A stretch of 6,920 bases of DNA from Ruminococcus sp. (GTDB lineage: Bacteria; Bacillota; Clostridia; Oscillospirales; Ruminococcaceae), in the NCBI GenBank assembly GCA_024697705.1, contig JAILFF010000170.1, forward strand, positions 1-6,920, in the 5' to 3' direction. The stretch's first letter is position 1. Each line of letters begins with the position of its first letter. The position numbers and the translations under genes were made by a program. Shown piece after piece: positions 4,468 to 6,920 of this stretch. The notes beneath the pieces were generated by a model. It saw only the letters and a program-made list of their open reading frames with translations, had not been told where the DNA came from and did not search any database.

Positions 4468-6917
4468 TAATGCTTTGCTCCGCGGGACTTACAGCCGTTT
4501 TCGGCGACCCCGCGACAAGCACGGCTATTATGGCGCTTATCACCGCGCAGGCAGCGGCGGGGCTTGTCCGCGAAAGCAGATCGGTCTCAGCCGCCGAAAA
4601 GATCGACCGCGCCGCCGAGCCCCATGTTTCCCTGCGGACAGAGAACGGCACAAAGAGCGTTCCGCACAGCGCTCTGCACGAAGGCGACATCTTCGAGATA
4701 GCGGAGGGCGGCATTTTCCCACGCGACAGCATAATCATCGAGACGGAGGGGCTTTACTGCGACGAATCGGCGCTGACGGGCAGCGTTTTTCCCGCCGAAA
4801 AAACAGCCTACGACGGCGAGGAAATAAAAGATAAGCTCGGGCTGAAATACATCGGCTACTGCGGCACCGTCGTTGTCAAAGGACGAGCCGTCTGCAAGGC
4901 GGAGGGGCGCGGTTCCGAGGTCTTCCGCCGAGAAAAGCCGCCCCGCGAACGTACTTCCCTGCTCGTGACCGAAAGCCGCCGCCGCGCAGAGACCGTCTTC
5001 AACATCACCATAGCCGCAACCGCCGCGATATCGGCGGCGGCGGGAATAATCCGCGGAGGTGCCGCCCTCGAACAGATACCGCTTGCGCTCGCGGCGGCGG
5101 CGGTATGTATACCCGAAAGGCTCACGGCTTCGGCGGAGCTTACTTCGGCAAGGCTCAGGCGGCTGCTTTTCGGCAAGGGGATGATCGTCCGCGACACCGA
5201 AGCGCTCGAAAGGCTCGGCTGTACCGAGCTTATCTTAGCCGACCTGCGCGGCACCGTTACCGAGCGGCAGCGCAGCGTGAAAAAGCTCTGCATACCCGCC
5301 GACAACAATAACTGCTATGACTTTTCCGAAGTTACGGGCAGACTTACCTTCGGGCGAAGCGAGGACGGCTATATGGCTTGGGAGAACTCGGCGCTCGGCG
5401 AAACGATGATCTGCGCCGCTGTCTGCTGCCGTGCGCGGCGTTCGCGCAAGGGTAATGCGGGAGCGAGGAACCGTGTCACACACTACGAGGGCGACGGCAC
5501 GGGCTGCGGCGCCGATGACGCGGCTCTGCTTTCGCTCTGCGCGGCGTGCGGCATCGACCGCGAACTGCTTTTGCTCAGCAAGATCGGCGAAAGACAGGAC
5601 GACCCCGCGCCGCGCTGCGTTTCCGTCACCTGCCGCGTACTCGGCGGCGAAATAAGGATATACACAAAAGGCAACCCCGAAACGATATTCGGGCTTTGCG
5701 GCGGCGTGTTCGGCACCGATGACCCCACTGCGCTGCGCTCGGCGATGAAAGCGGCAGAACTGCTCTCGGAGGAGGGGCTCGGCGTGACAGCCTTCTGCGA
5801 GACCGTCGGCGGACAAACTCTGCTGCTCGGCATGGCGGGACTGTGGGCGCCCATTCCCTCTCAGACCACCGAAGCCATAAGGTCGCTGCGGCGAATGGGC
5901 GTTCGCACGCTGATGTTCACCGATGACGACCGCACCGCCGCGAAAGCCGCCGCCGTCAGCGCGGGAATACTTACCGAAGGCAAGCGCTGCTGCACGGGAA
6001 GCGAGCTTGATTCGATGAACGACGAGCAGATAGAAGCGGTGTCGGGAGCCATGTCGGTATTCGCCCGCTGCGAGCCGCGGCACAAGGCGCGTATCGCGGG
6101 TATCTCGGAGGAAATGCGGCTTTTCTGCGCGGCTGCCGTTTCCACCGCCGAAGAAGCGGAGATGCTCTCGGAGAAGCAGACTCTTATCCTCGCGTGCGAG
6201 AACCTCCCCGACAGCGTGAAGCAGCAGGCGGAGGTGATCGTGCCGCAGGGCTGTCTCGAAGAGCTTTCGGGCGCTGTCAAGTGCGGCAGAGCGCTTTACG
6301 GAGCGCTGCGGGGGCGGGCGTGTCTCGGGGTAGAGCTTGCCATGTCGATAATGACGATGCTGCTGTTTTCGGCGTTTTCGGGAATGAAGCCGCCCGTACT
6401 TCCCGTACAGCTGCTGCTTGCCGCGCTTATCACGGAGCCTGCCGCCGCTTCCGCGCTGACGCTGGTACCGCCTTCGGGAAAGCTTTTCGGACGCTCGCCT
6501 CAGAGCGGCGGGATTACGGGCGGCAGACGGCTGCTATCGGAGCATCTTCTGCGCGGTCTGGTGACGGCGTTCTCGCTGACGGGAGGATATACCGTACTGC
6601 TGCGCTGCGGCTCGCTTACCGAAGCAAGGACCGCGACGGCGGCGGCGCTGTCTCTTTCGCGGCTGCTTGCGGTGATACATATCTGCGGCGGTGAAAAGCT
6701 GCCGCTGCGGACGGTGGTCTCCGTGCTGATCTCCGCGGGAGCGATCGCCGCCGTGCTGACCATGCCGATCTCGGCGGGAGCGTTCGGATTTGCGCCGCTT
6801 TCTTTTCCGAAGCTGATGATCGGTATGATCTCGGCGGTGATGCCGTCGGTATTTTTCAGGGCGGCAAGATCGGTCAGATCGGCAAGACTGTTCGGACTGC
6901 ACGGGAAATACAGGTAA
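4329..6917 (+). CDS. Catalytically degenerate P2-type ATPase homologue (pseudo-ATPase)
   Basis: An 862-residue membrane protein with the complete order of a P2-type cation ATPase: helices M1-M2 (about 44-80), actuator domain (95-200), M3-M4 (224-261), P and N domains (300-630), and M5-M10 (about 660-843). Recognisable landmarks are 'CDESALTG' (144-151), M4 'IPERL' (261-265), 'DTEALERLGCTELILADLRGT' spanning about 289-309, 'YTKGNPE' (445-451) and 'VFARCEPRHKARI' (577-589). Catalytic signatures are altered. TGES is TGSV (150-153), so the dephosphorylation Glu is lost. DKTGT is D305-L-R-G-T, keeping only the acceptor Asp and the GT. The TGD loop is TDDD (531-534), DPPR is PIPS, and GDGVNDAPAL is replaced by residues 604-613 with no matching Asp or Asn. 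There is no stop or frameshift over 2.6 kb. Family members pump Ca2+ or other cations; classical pumping seems unlikely here. The start is TTG at 4329, 11 bases after AAAGGA; the better-spaced ATG at 4324 is out of frame. The protein is Ala- and Cys-rich, and the next in-frame ATG (codon 48) would cut into M1. The homology is secure; loss of activity is inferred. Confidence 0.88.
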   Translation: MSPTIETVQKNSHETAAREKKSPAVSPARKRAERIFGGQTYDIARLIMLCSAGLTAVFGDPATSTAIMALITAQAAAGLVRESRSVSAAEKIDRAAEPHVSLRTENGTKSVPHSALHEGDIFEIAEGGIFPRDSIIIETEGLYCDESALTGSVFPAEKTAYDGEEIKDKLGLKYIGYCGTVVVKGRAVCKAEGRGSEVFRREKPPRERTSLLVTESRRRAETVFNITIAATAAISAAAGIIRGGAALEQIPLALAAAAVCIPERLTASAELTSARLRRLLFGKGMIVRDTEALERLGCTELILADLRGTVTERQRSVKKLCIPADNNNCYDFSEVTGRLTFGRSEDGYMAWENSALGETMICAAVCCRARRSRKGNAGARNRVTHYEGDGTGCGADDAALLSLCAACGIDRELLLLSKIGERQDDPAPRCVSVTCRVLGGEIRIYTKGNPETIFGLCGGVFGTDDPTALRSAMKAAELLSEEGLGVTAFCETVGGQTLLLGMAGLWAPIPSQTTEAIRSLRRMGVRTLMFTDDDRTAAKAAAVSAGILTEGKRCCTGSELDSMNDEQIEAVSGAMSVFARCEPRHKARIAGISEEMRLFCAAAVSTAEEAEMLSEKQTLILACENLPDSVKQQAEVIVPQGCLEELSGAVKCGRALYGALRGRACLGVELAMSIMTMLLFSAFSGMKPPVLPVQLLLAALITEPAAASALTLVPPSGKLFGRSPQSGGITGGRRLLSEHLLRGLVTAFSLTGGYTVLLRCGSLTEARTATAAALSLSRLLAVIHICGGEKLPLRTVVSVLISAGAIAAVLTMPISAGAFGFAPLSFPKLMIGMISAVMPSVFFRAARSVRSARLFGLHGKYR

Positions 6918-6920
6918 AGC

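Noticed and set aside
5235..6083. Minus-strand open frame of 282 codons inside the ATPase homologue
   Set aside because: An Ala/Arg/His-rich shadow of a GC-rich gene, with no membrane or domain pattern, while the opposite strand carries clear P-type ATPase homology.
4329..6917. Calling the ATPase homologue a pseudogene
   Set aside because: There is no internal stop, frameshift or deletion across 862 codons, and the domain order is complete. Motif loss without frame loss fits a divergent pseudoenzyme better, though recent relaxation cannot be excluded from one sequence.

Overview
The window looks like a chromosomal segment from a moderately GC-rich, low-AT-coding member of the Clostridia, probably Oscillospiraceae/Ruminococcaceae. 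The evidence is GC-rich genes separated by AT-rich gaps, strong AAGGAGG-type ribosome binding sites, consensus sigma-A style promoters, a DUF3783 protein, and the protein style of the PTS enzyme I and PH-domain genes. This placement is inference from family content, not a database match.

Layout. Reading leftward on the minus strand from about 3880: a consensus promoter (3851-3878) drives ptsI (PTS enzyme I, 2019-3752). After 66 bp comes a DUF3783 gene (1563-1952), whose stop codon overlaps the start of a ten-helix DMT/EamA transporter (679-1563). A small bacterial PH-domain gene (232-612) follows under its own promoter, whose -35 box contains the transporter's stop codon. Beyond it lie a roughly 153-bp long inverted repeat (64-216, MITE-like) and a rho-independent terminator (26-49). 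The leftward genes therefore form one probable unit with an internal promoter for the last gene.

On the plus strand, divergent from ptsI, a 445-bp intergenic region holds seven exact copies of the 10-mer TGACTCTATG in alternating orientation (4024-4221), plus candidate promoters. It leads into an 862-codon P-type ATPase homologue (4329-6917). That protein keeps the overall P2-ATPase architecture and the acidic residues at the ion-binding positions, but most of the catalytic signatures are changed: TGES to TGSV, DKTGT to DLRGT, TGD to TDD, GDGVNDAP erased. The reading frame is nonetheless intact over 2.6 kb. It reads as a pseudo-ATPase and is the most unusual object in the window.

The start of that gene is also odd. 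The well-spaced ATG (4324) is one frame off the ATPase frame, which itself opens with TTG (4329), and two A7 tracts lie just downstream where slippage would join the two frames. Nothing in the window shows a functional link between the PTS enzyme, the transporter and the pseudo-ATPase beyond shared or divergent regulatory DNA.
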